In this document: piece by piece, positions 16,849-24,303 of the stretch
Position numbering within the stretch: position 1 is the first letter of the stretch
How the letters are laid out: every line of letters begins with the position of its first letter
DNA from: Chryseobacterium sp. KLBC 52
GTDB lineage: Bacteria; Bacteroidota; Bacteroidia; Flavobacteriales; Weeksellaceae
Length of the DNA stretch: 64,000 nucleotides
NCBI RefSeq assembly: GCF_003347605.1
Contig: NZ_QDFZ01000006.1
Span: 62,001 to 126,000 of the forward strand
Reading direction: 5' to 3'
Notes under the pieces: generated by a model
What the model saw: the letters and a program-made list of their open reading frames with translations, nothing else
What the model was told of the DNA's origin: nothing
The model's database searches: none
Position numbers and translations under genes: made by a program

Positions 16849-17984
16849 AATTTATTCCAGACTACTCTGTTAATGTAATCGGTATAGCTTATAATAATTC
16901 TAACCGTTTTTTCTGACACATTGGGCATGGAATAATCCGCCACAAGTCTGTAGTTTCTATTGTCTCCTGTTTGCTGCTGCTTAAGCTGTACCAATCCCTG
17001 CAAAATTCTCTCAGGAGATAATCCCACCATCATAACAGAAGCTTCCTCCATAGCTTCAGGTCTTTCATGTGCTTCTCTGATATTGAGTGCCCTGAAATTA
17101 AGGATCGAAGATTCTTCTGAAATAGTACCTGAATCTGACAGTACCGCATAACTTCTCATTTGAAGAGCATTATAATCGTGGAAACCAAGTGGTTTCAGAA
17201 ACTGAATTTCAGATCTAACCTGAAACTGCATTTTATCAATCATATTTCTTGTTCGCGGATGGGTAGAAAAAATGATGGGATACTGATATTCTTCTGCAAT
17301 GGCATTTAGGCTGCTGATAAGCCCTCTGAAATTTTTTTCTGAATTAATATTTTCTTCTCTATGTGACGATACTACAAAATACTTTCCTTCTTCAAGATTT
17401 AATCTTGTAAGAATATCGGAGTTTTTAATTTGGGGAAGGTAATGATTCAAAACCTCATACATTGGGGAACCGGTTTTGATGATTCTGTCTGCAGGAAGTC
17501 CTTCTCTTAAAAGATATTCTCTGGCAATATCCGAATATGTTAAATTGATATCTGAAATATGATCTACAATTTTCCGGTTGGTTTCTTCGGGAACTCTTTG
17601 ATCAAAGCATCTGTTTCCAGCTTCCATGTGGAAGATCGGAATCTGTCTTTTTTTGGCGGGAATAGCACATAAACATGAGTTTGTATCTCCCAGTACTAAA
17701 AACGCATCCGGTTTCACTTTCTCGAGAAGCGGATCAATTTTCACCAAAATGTTTCCAATTGTTTCTGCAGCTGTTTTTCCTGCTGCTTCCAGGAAATGGT
17801 CAGGTTTTCTTAAGCCTAAATCTTCGAAAAAGATCTGGTTAAGTTCATAGTCATAATTTTGTCCTGTATGGACTACAATATGTTCTACAGCGTCAGAAGT
17901 ATCTAAAGCTGATAACACTCTTGATAATCTAATGATTTCCGGCCGTGTGCCTACGACTGTCATTACTTTTAATTTCTTCATCAT
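16845..17984 (-). CDS. fnlC: FnlC/CapG-type UDP-GlcNAc 2-epimerase family enzyme
   Basis: Last step of UDP-L-FucNAc synthesis: C2 epimerisation of the sugar made by FnlA and FnlB. The N-terminus KKLKVMTVVGTRPEIIRLSR, then VHTGQNYDYELNQIFFEDLG, LGDTNSC, HMEAGNRCFD and RVPEETNRKIVDH are characteristic of the FnlC/WbjD/CapG branch rather than of MnaA or WbpI. The C-terminal DSGTISEESS is also present. The length is 379 residues. The start (17984 or 17981) lies 53-56 bases inside the end of the upstream polymerase gene, an unusually deep overlap; the stop overlaps wbuB by 4 bases. Confidence 0.9.
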   Translation of the reverse strand: MMKKLKVMTVVGTRPEIIRLSRVLSALDTSDAVEHIVVHTGQNYDYELNQIFFEDLGLRKPDHFLEAAGKTAAETIGNILVKIDPLLEKVKPDAFLVLGDTNSCLCAIPAKKRQIPIFHMEAGNRCFDQRVPEETNRKIVDHISDINLTYSDIAREYLLREGLPADRIIKTGSPMYEVLNHYLPQIKNSDILTRLNLEEGKYFVVSSHREENINSEKNFRGLISSLNAIAEEYQYPIIFSTHPRTRNMIDKMQFQVRSEIQFLKPLGFHDYNALQMRSYAVLSDSGTISEESSILNFRALNIREAHERPEAMEEASVMMVGLSPERILQGLVQLKQQQTGDNRNYRLVADYSMPNVSEKTVRIIISYTDYINRVVWNKL

Positions 17985-19152
17985 AACAAAATAAAATTAT
18001 AGATATCATTATTGCTGAAAAACTCCAAAACTCCATATTTCCAAAAATACTAACTGAAGTAAGAACCAACACGCAATATTGAATAAAAAACAAAAAGAAA
18101 GGTAAATAATACATATGCTCTCTGACATATCTTACTTTAAACTTTCTTATATCCTTAAAATACAAAAGGAATAAAACGCCTCCCACAATTCCCATGCTCA
18201 TCAATACTTCAATAAAAATATTATGTGGGTACATTCCGTCCTCAAATAAGATACGTCCCCCAAAAATAACATTATCTTTAAAAATATTCCAGCCTCTTAA
18301 TAAATAATAAGAGCGTCCGCTTCCATTCCCTTCAAAAATAGCATTATACATTCTATTTATAAATTCAAAATCCAATGCTAACGTTTGTTTTAAAAAATAA
18401 ATACTTATAACAAAAAACACTACAAAAGATAATAGAAAAATCCAATACTTTAATTTATTGAGATAAAATAATACTATCAATAGAATGATAAAAACTGCTA
18501 ATACAGGACTTCTTGCCGAAGAACTAAATATGGTAAAAACTCCCACCAATGTACCTAAAACAGGTTTCAATAATTTTTCAGGGGCTTGAAAATAATAGTA
18601 GACAGACATTATTAGTAATGATAACCCATAATGCCCCACATTAATATAATAGCTTACAAATATGCCACTTGATTTTTCAAAATTCTTAAATATGAATATT
18701 GTCCATAAACAGCTTATCCCCAGTATTATTAATAAAAAATTAAAAACAATACTATTTAGCCTAGTCATAATTTCTTTTGTAAAACTTATTCCCAATATCG
18801 CTATATAAGGAATAAGATTTAAAAAAATAATCCTAATATAAATCTCATTTTTTTCTTGTGATATGTGAGGTAGATAGAGATCATTTTCAAAACTATAAAT
18901 TGCTTTACATAGATAAAAGATCCAGAAAAGAACAGTAAAAATAACTGTCAGCTTTCTTTTCTTAATATTATCAAAGTTTATATAAATAACAAAAAAACTC
19001 AATAATAATACAATGATTCGAAATGGAACAACAAAATAATTATTTGATGTAACTTCTAACAAAACAGCAAATGAGTATGAAAATATATACCCAAAAGTCA
19101 GAAGAAAGGTAAACCAGATATCACTTTTTTTTGTCAGTTCCATATTAGACAT
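17929..19152 (-). CDS. wzy: O-antigen polymerase/ligase-like membrane protein (Wzy candidate 1)
   Basis: Polytopic inner-membrane protein of 407 residues with roughly 11 hydrophobic segments. A large periplasmic loop lies between about residues 235 and 315 (MYNAIFEGNGSGRSYYLLRG), followed by MYPHNIFIEVLMSMGIVGG. The PHN-x-x-E-x-L-x-x-x-G pattern is typical of Wzy/WaaL families. It would polymerise lipid-linked repeat units in the periplasm. The gene splits the fnl cassette: its start overlaps fnlB by 8 bases and its end runs 56 bases into fnlC. The last dozen residues (SNDSRRHTAGNH) are read from bases that also encode the FnlC start. Confidence 0.75.
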   Translation of the reverse strand: MSNMELTKKSDIWFTFLLTFGYIFSYSFAVLLEVTSNNYFVVPFRIIVLLLSFFVIYINFDNIKKRKLTVIFTVLFWIFYLCKAIYSFENDLYLPHISQEKNEIYIRIIFLNLIPYIAILGISFTKEIMTRLNSIVFNFLLIILGISCLWTIFIFKNFEKSSGIFVSYYINVGHYGLSLLIMSVYYYFQAPEKLLKPVLGTLVGVFTIFSSSARSPVLAVFIILLIVLFYLNKLKYWIFLLSFVVFFVISIYFLKQTLALDFEFINRMYNAIFEGNGSGRSYYLLRGWNIFKDNVIFGGRILFEDGMYPHNIFIEVLMSMGIVGGVLFLLYFKDIRKFKVRYVREHMYYLPFFLFFIQYCVLVLTSVSIFGNMEFWSFSAIMISIILFCYDEEIKSNDSRRHTAGNH

Positions 19153-20266
19153 TTAGAAAATAAGTATCTGCATCCTCAGGGTTAAAGGGTTCATTGATCC
19201 AAAAAATTGTATATAATTCTTCTTCTCCTATATTTTTTATATTGTGCGTAAACCAAATCGGCATATCTACATAAGCAGGTTCAGCACCATCAAGATAGAA
19301 GTCGTAAATTTCATCAGTATCTATTTTTCTGAGTTGAATTAAAGCTTTCCCCTTTATTACAGCAAATCTTTCTATTTTTCTTGTATGAAAATGATTTCCT
19401 CTCGTGATACCAGAAACGGTAGTAGAAAATGAACATTGTCCACCTATTCCCAATCTGATTACTTCAACAAAGGCACCTCTTTGATCAGTATGTTGTGTAA
19501 ATTTGACAGGATAATGATCTTTAATATCAAAATAACAACGGAAAGTATTGAACAGATTCAGTTCAAAAGCTGATGTAAGCAATGGAATCTCTCCATTATC
19601 AAAATATAATTTCTTATAGTCTTCAAGCTTTGCCAATACTTCAGAGACTTTATTTACTGAAGTATGCCCTACTTCGTAAAGCTCTTTGGTATCTGCCGCT
19701 TCTATCTGGCCGATAATTTCCTGTACGAGTTCCCCTACGTAGATCAGTTTCACTTCGCTGTCATTATCAATAAGAGGAGTTTCGCCATGTGTAAGTTTGT
19801 AGCAGAAGGTAGCAACAAATGAATTGTAATTTGGTTTTCCAAAAGGTCCGAAAACATTAGGAATAATCATTCCTGTAAATTTTCCGCCAGCTTTTTTTGC
19901 CCAGTCTGCCAAAAGCACTCTTCCTTCTTTTTTCGATTTCCCATACAGGTTATCTCTTTCTTCCTGAGAAGATGATGAAAATAAAACGTGCGCCTTTGAT
20001 CCTGTTCGTTCCAAAGAATCTGTTAATTTCTTTACGAGTTCAATATTGTTATTGAAAATCACTTCAGGATCCGGATGGCGGTTCATTGCTGCTAGGTGTA
20101 TAATGACATCACATTGTTTTACAAAAGCATCCAGCTGATCCGGATGGTCAAAAAAAGATCTGTCAAAGTCAATTCTTTCATACTGCTCAGGCTTCAACCC
20201 CAGTGTATTGTACAGATGTGAGCCTACAAAACCGTTTTGTCCGGTTATTCCTATTTTTTTCATCAT
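19145..20266 (-). CDS. fnlB: FnlB/CapF-type bifunctional epimerase-reductase
   Basis: Second enzyme of UDP-L-FucNAc synthesis. In CapF the N-terminal SDR domain reduces the 4-keto group with NADPH and the C-terminal cupin domain acts as a 3-epimerase. Both are visible: GITGQNGFVGSHL with IHLAAMNRHPDPEVIF and GMIIPNVFGPFGKPNYNSFV (residues 1-245), then a cupin (about 250-373) with FVEVIRLGIGGQCSFSTTVS, GNHFHTRKIERFAVIKGKA and WFTHNIKNIGEEEL. The length of 373 residues matches. The gene lies 3' of a WxcM-like gene and shares bases with both neighbours. Confidence 0.9.
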   Translation of the reverse strand: MMKKIGITGQNGFVGSHLYNTLGLKPEQYERIDFDRSFFDHPDQLDAFVKQCDVIIHLAAMNRHPDPEVIFNNNIELVKKLTDSLERTGSKAHVLFSSSSQEERDNLYGKSKKEGRVLLADWAKKAGGKFTGMIIPNVFGPFGKPNYNSFVATFCYKLTHGETPLIDNDSEVKLIYVGELVQEIIGQIEAADTKELYEVGHTSVNKVSEVLAKLEDYKKLYFDNGEIPLLTSAFELNLFNTFRCYFDIKDHYPVKFTQHTDQRGAFVEVIRLGIGGQCSFSTTVSGITRGNHFHTRKIERFAVIKGKALIQLRKIDTDEIYDFYLDGAEPAYVDMPIWFTHNIKNIGEEELYTIFWINEPFNPEDADTYFLNV

Positions 20267-20688
20267 TATATATTTTCAAAATAATCCAAAGGGAAACGAT
20301 GATTATCTTCAATTTCACCTAAAGAATAGTTTACCATTACTAAGAGTTTCGATCCTTTTTCTTTTGCTTGAATTGCGGAAGCATATCCCGCCGGCATGTG
20401 AAGTACATCTAATTTTCCGGCATTCAGCTCAAAAGTAAGAATTCTAAGATCTTTTGAAGGTTTTTCCCAATGATCAACTTTAACCAATTTAATAATAAAA
20501 GCTCCCTGCATGGCTGTAAACCAACGTTGTTCTGTCTTATGTCCAGTCCATCCTCTTATATAATCGATGCTATTATTTTCAATGCAATATATTCTTTTTA
20601 TTGCAGAAGCATCATATTGATTATTGAAAAACAAATTTCCTCTTTCATCCGCGTATTTTCCGCCTTCAATAATTTTTGGACTATCCAT
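20266..20688 (-). CDS. WxcM/FdtA-like cupin protein
   Basis: Small cupin of 140 residues with DERGNLFFNNQYDASAIKR, IRGWTGHKTEQRWFTAMQGA, LNAGKLDVLHMPAGYASAIQ and GSKLLVMVNYSLGEI. This is the pattern of WxcM-like proteins, which include sugar-nucleotide ketoisomerases such as FdtA. The substrate cannot be read. It sits between fnlA (4 bases away) and fnlB (sharing bases at its stop), a place not occupied in the E. coli fnl cassette. It may therefore act on an intermediate of this pathway, assist FnlB, or belong to another sugar. Confidence 0.65.
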   Translation of the reverse strand: MDSPKIIEGGKYADERGNLFFNNQYDASAIKRIYCIENNSIDYIRGWTGHKTEQRWFTAMQGAFIIKLVKVDHWEKPSKDLRILTFELNAGKLDVLHMPAGYASAIQAKEKGSKLLVMVNYSLGEIEDNHRFPLDYFENI

Positions 20689-20692
20689 TCTT

Positions 20693-21727
20693 CTAGTCCG
20701 GATATTGCGTTACATCTTCTCCCAATACTTCTTTTCTGATCAACGGAAGTTTCAAAAGAAGTTTTTTCATTCCTTCTACATCCTGTCGCTTCGTATTATG
20801 AGAGTGATAATCTTCTATTTTTGAAATGTCTTTCATACCTTCTGAGAAATACTTATCATAATTAAGATCTCTGTTATCTGCCGGAATTCTGTAGAAATCT
20901 CCCATATCTTCTGCCTTCAGCATTTCTTCACGTGTGCAAAGGGTTTCATAAAGCTTTTCTCCATGTCTTGTTCCAATCACTTTTATCGGATTATCTGCTT
21001 TAAATAATTCCTTCAGAGCCTGAGCCAGATCACCGATAGTTCCTGCCGGTGCTTTATTTACAAACAGGTCTCCTGTATTCCCATTTTCGAAAGCAAATAA
21101 TACAAGTTCTACAGCTTCCTCCAATGACATTAAAAACCGGGTCATCTTTGGATCTGTAATGGTAATTGGTTCATTATTTTTGATCTGTTTAACAAATAAT
21201 GGAATCACAGAACCTCTGGATGCCATAACGTTTCCGTATCTAGTAAGACATACTGTAGTATTTTTCAGATTTCTGGAGGCTGCTACTACAACTTTTTCCA
21301 TCATTGCTTTGGAAATCCCCATAGCATTGATGGGATAAGCAGCTTTATCTGTACTTAAACAAATTACTTTTTTAACTTTATTATGAGCTGCAGCATCAAT
21401 TACATTTTGCGTGCCCTCAACATTTGTTTTTACTGCTTGCATTGGAAAAAACTCACAAGAAGGAACTTGCTTTAAAGCTGCGGCATGAAATACATAATCA
21501 ACTCCTATCATTGCAGATTCAACACTTTTATAATCCCTTACGTCACCGATATAAAACTTCAGCTTATCACTTTTAAACTGATTTCTCATGTCATCCTGCT
21601 TCTTTTCATCCCGGGAAAAGATTCTAATTTCTTTAAAATACTCTGTATTTATAAATTTTCTGAGAACAGCGGTTCCAAATGAACCTGTACCTCCAGTAAT
21701 AAGAAGTACTTTATTTTTTATTTCCAT
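20693..21727 (-). CDS. fnlA: FnlA/CapE-type UDP-GlcNAc 4,6-dehydratase/5-epimerase
   Basis: First step of UDP-L-FucNAc synthesis: C4/C6 dehydration with C5 and C3 epimerisation of UDP-GlcNAc. It has the SDR motif LLITGGTGSFGTAVL, DVRDYKSVESAM, HAAALKQVPSCEFFP, and the catalytic STDKAAYPINAMGISKAMME, where the usual SDR Tyr is replaced by Met, as in FlaA1/CapE enzymes. GRHGEKLYE-type residues (IGTRHGEKLYETL) and a C-terminal PLIRKEVLGEDVTQYPD match the FnlA/WbjB/CapE group. The length is 344 residues. It is soluble, with no membrane segments, unlike the PglF protein at 45793-47721. Confidence 0.9.
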   Translation of the reverse strand: MEIKNKVLLITGGTGSFGTAVLRKFINTEYFKEIRIFSRDEKKQDDMRNQFKSDKLKFYIGDVRDYKSVESAMIGVDYVFHAAALKQVPSCEFFPMQAVKTNVEGTQNVIDAAAHNKVKKVICLSTDKAAYPINAMGISKAMMEKVVVAASRNLKNTTVCLTRYGNVMASRGSVIPLFVKQIKNNEPITITDPKMTRFLMSLEEAVELVLFAFENGNTGDLFVNKAPAGTIGDLAQALKELFKADNPIKVIGTRHGEKLYETLCTREEMLKAEDMGDFYRIPADNRDLNYDKYFSEGMKDISKIEDYHSHNTKRQDVEGMKKLLLKLPLIRKEVLGEDVTQYPD

Positions 21728-21774
21728 ATGTGTTTATTGTATGATTTTTACCTTCAAAATGGGTAATATATCCA

Positions 21775-22536
21775 TTATTTTATTAGTTTTTCTTTTTCTT
21801 CAAAAGTAGGATAATTTATTAAGACTGCTTTATAAACTCCCTTGAATACAAACAAGCTTCCTGCAGCAACACCAATTATTCCATGTTTATCAATAACCTG
21901 CTTGATGTCACTTAATGAACCTGCACCTCCTAAAACAGTAAGGGGAAGAGAAATCTGTTCTCTAACTTTATCAATAAGCCCCATATCATATCCCTTCATT
22001 ACCCCATCCTGGTCTATCGAATTGATCACAATCTCGCCTGCTCCCAGTCTCTGGCATTCTTCTGCAAACTTAAATGGGTTTATCCCTGTAGATTTTTTTC
22101 CATTATGGGTATACACCTCATACCCTCCGAAAAGTTTTTTCTTTACGTCCAGCACAACAATTACACTTTGTGAGCCTACCCTTTCTGCAATTTCAGTAAT
22201 TAATTGAGGGTTCTGAAGCACTGCAGAAGATAATGCAATCTTTTCAATTCCCAATCCGAAAATTTTTTGAGCCTGCTCTACTGTTTTCACTCCTCCACCA
22301 TAGCATAAAGGCATTCGTGATTGATTTGCAATTCTTTCTATTAAGCTATAATTTGGTTCTAAACCTTTTGTAGTAGCATCAATATCAAAAATGGCAAGTT
22401 CATCAACTTCTTTTTCGTTAAAAATTCTTACCGCGTTGATAGGATCTCCTACATATTTAGGATTTTTGAAATTAACAGTTTTTACAAGTCCGTTATCCTG
22501 GATCAGAAGACTCGGTATAATTCTTGGCCTAAGCAT
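21775..22536 (-). CDS. wbuZ: HisF-like subunit (WbuZ type) of a sugar amidination system
   Basis: (beta-alpha)8-barrel paralogue of the imidazole glycerol phosphate synthase cyclase. It has RIIPSLLIQDNGLVKTV, LAIFDIDATTKG, LCYGGGVKT, VVLDVKKK and GAGSLSD. The position of the essential Asp11 of true HisF is Leu here (PSLL instead of CLDV), while the second catalytic Asp (in VVLDVK) is kept. That argues against histidine synthesis. With the adjacent HisH and amidotransferase genes it forms the WbuXYZ / WbpG-HisH2-HisF2 type trio, which delivers ammonia for turning an N-acetyl into an acetamidino group. The length is 253 residues. Confidence 0.85.
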   Translation of the reverse strand: MLRPRIIPSLLIQDNGLVKTVNFKNPKYVGDPINAVRIFNEKEVDELAIFDIDATTKGLEPNYSLIERIANQSRMPLCYGGGVKTVEQAQKIFGLGIEKIALSSAVLQNPQLITEIAERVGSQSVIVVLDVKKKLFGGYEVYTHNGKKSTGINPFKFAEECQRLGAGEIVINSIDQDGVMKGYDMGLIDKVREQISLPLTVLGGAGSLSDIKQVIDKHGIIGVAAGSLFVFKGVYKAVLINYPTFEEKEKLIK

Positions 22537-22542
22537 GTGTAT

Positions 22543-23157
22543 TTAAAGTTTTGCAAAGTTGTGTAATAAAATTTCACCATAATGATGGCTTTTCTCCGGA
22601 TGAAACTGTATTCCATATTTGTTCTCGTGGTGAGCTGCTGAAGCAAATTCACCTGCATAGTCTGTAACAGCCATAATATCCTCCTGATTGTTACAGTGGA
22701 AATAATAAGTATGAAGAAAATAAAAAATGGAGTTGTCTTCCAGTCCTTTAAATAATTCGATATCTTTTACCGGTTTAACATCATTCCAACCCATGTGTGG
22801 AAGTCGTGTCACCTGGTGAATTTTTGTTTCATCAAATTTTTTAACAGTAGCATCAATCCACTTTAAACCATCAAGTTTCCCTTCGTCGCTGTTATTAGCC
22901 ATCATCTGCATTCCTACACAAATACCAATTACAGGAATCTTATGTCCCAAAACAAGATCATCCAGTTTATCTCTCATTCCTGAATTGTTCAATTGGGCCA
23001 TGGCGTGATCAAAATGCCCTACTCCGGGAAGAATGAGTTTTTCCGCTCCTTCAAGATCTTCTTTTGTTTTCGCTATCTTCACCGGAACGTCTACCCTTTT
23101 GTATACATTAACGAAGGCATTGATATTTCCAACACCGTAATCAATAATTGTTATCAT
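22543..23157 (-). CDS. wbuY: HisH-like glutamine amidotransferase (WbuY type)
   Basis: Class I glutamine amidotransferase that releases ammonia from glutamine and passes it to the HisF-like partner. The catalytic triad is visible: Cys in VIGICVGMQM, and His and Glu in IQFHPEKSHH. ILPGVGHFDHAM and RLPHMGWNDVKP are standard HisH segments. The length is 204 residues. The gene overlaps the upstream amidotransferase by 4 bases (ATGA) and is 6 bases from the HisF-like gene, consistent with a stable complex. No other histidine genes are present. Confidence 0.87.
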   Translation of the reverse strand: MITIIDYGVGNINAFVNVYKRVDVPVKIAKTKEDLEGAEKLILPGVGHFDHAMAQLNNSGMRDKLDDLVLGHKIPVIGICVGMQMMANNSDEGKLDGLKWIDATVKKFDETKIHQVTRLPHMGWNDVKPVKDIELFKGLEDNSIFYFLHTYYFHCNNQEDIMAVTDYAGEFASAAHHENKYGIQFHPEKSHHYGEILLHNFAKL

Positions 23158-24299
23158 CTGAATAATCTTTTTTCAAGCCCAAGTTTTCTCATTGCCTGTG
23201 CCCCAATTCCTATGAGTGACCTTTTATTCTTATAATCGTTATAAGTCTTATTTTCACCTTCGAATAATTTCTGCAGCTCATCTGTAGTAAGGTCTAATTT
23301 ATGGGCTACATATTCGAATTCTTTCTGCAAGAACTCTTCAGATAATTCTGGTCTTGAAACTCTATCCAGAGCTTCATCTCTAGTCATTTGTCCCGTAAGG
23401 ATCAAGCTTGAGAAGTGTGCTCTCCTTTTTTGGTATCCAAATTTCCTAGGTAACCAATAGTCTTCAAAAAACCTTGTAAATCTTGATTCATGATGTTTAT
23501 GCTGAAAGCTTTCCCATCCATATTTATCAGATAACATTTTTTCTACATCATTTTTGATATACGGAATACAATTAAGAGGCTTATATACTTGCATTCCCAA
23601 AACGTATTTATAATAAAGCTTATAGCTCAAAATATCTACAATGGGAAATGTTTTAAGCTCCCTCTTACCAAATTTTTTATGAATATCCAGAATCAAGGTC
23701 TTGTCTATTCCTGGATAAGCTCCCCATTCTTCAGGTTCTCTACAACATTCCGTAGAATAGTTTCCTCCTGTAAGAACGTATTTGATTTTATTTTTTTTCG
23801 CAAATTTATATAGACCTGAGAAAAAAGCAATGTCCTGAGGCAAATCTTGATCTGCTATCTGAGATTTTAGAAATGCAACCTGAAGATCTTTCATTTCCTC
23901 CCAGTTGATTACCTCTGTGTATAGGTCCAAATTAAGCGAGTTGACTAATTTCTCAATATTACTTACGGCTCTATCTGTATTCCAGCCTGCATCTACGTGA
24001 AAGATAAGAGGTTTAAGGCCCATTATTTCTTTTGCTACATAGGCGGCATAAGAACTATCTAACCCTCCACTAAGCCCGATAATACAGTCAAAATCCCGGT
24101 TTTTACCATCTTTTTTTATTTTTTCTGCTTCCTGCTCAAGTTCTTTAAGTCCTCTTTCATCAGTATGCCAAGTTGGTAAAATACTTTCTTTATAGTTAAT
24201 ATAATAATCACTTTCACCTTTCTCATTAAAAACAATATTAGGATCAGAAGTATCCATAATTGTTTTCGTACATATTTGATAGGTTCTATCTTTTTCCAT
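23154..24299 (-). CDS. wbuX: N-acetyl sugar amidotransferase (WbuX/WbpG type)
   Basis: PP-loop ATP-pyrophosphatase-like enzyme that would activate the acetamido group of a nucleotide sugar and replace its oxygen with NH, using ammonia from the HisH/HisF pair. The PP-loop is IIGLSGGLDSSYAA (residues about 73-86), followed by FHVDAGWNTDRAVSNIEKLV, VLTGGNYSTE and a C-terminal RFTRFFEDYWLPRKFGYQKR. The N-terminus ICTKTIMDTSDPNIVF resembles the family's CxxC-MDT start but keeps only one of the usual cysteines. Either FucNAc (as WbuX) or the 3-acetamido uronic acid (as WbpG) could be its substrate; position favours FucNAc. The length is 381 residues. Confidence 0.85.
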   Translation of the reverse strand: MEKDRTYQICTKTIMDTSDPNIVFNEKGESDYYINYKESILPTWHTDERGLKELEQEAEKIKKDGKNRDFDCIIGLSGGLDSSYAAYVAKEIMGLKPLIFHVDAGWNTDRAVSNIEKLVNSLNLDLYTEVINWEEMKDLQVAFLKSQIADQDLPQDIAFFSGLYKFAKKNKIKYVLTGGNYSTECCREPEEWGAYPGIDKTLILDIHKKFGKRELKTFPIVDILSYKLYYKYVLGMQVYKPLNCIPYIKNDVEKMLSDKYGWESFQHKHHESRFTRFFEDYWLPRKFGYQKRRAHFSSLILTGQMTRDEALDRVSRPELSEEFLQKEFEYVAHKLDLTTDELQKLFEGENKTYNDYKNKRSLIGIGAQAMRKLGLEKRLFR

Positions 24300-24303
24300 A
24301 ATT

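Noticed and set aside
21775..23157. hisF and hisH as part of a histidine operon
   Set aside because: No other his genes are present, Asp11 of HisF is replaced, and the pair abuts a sugar amidotransferase gene.
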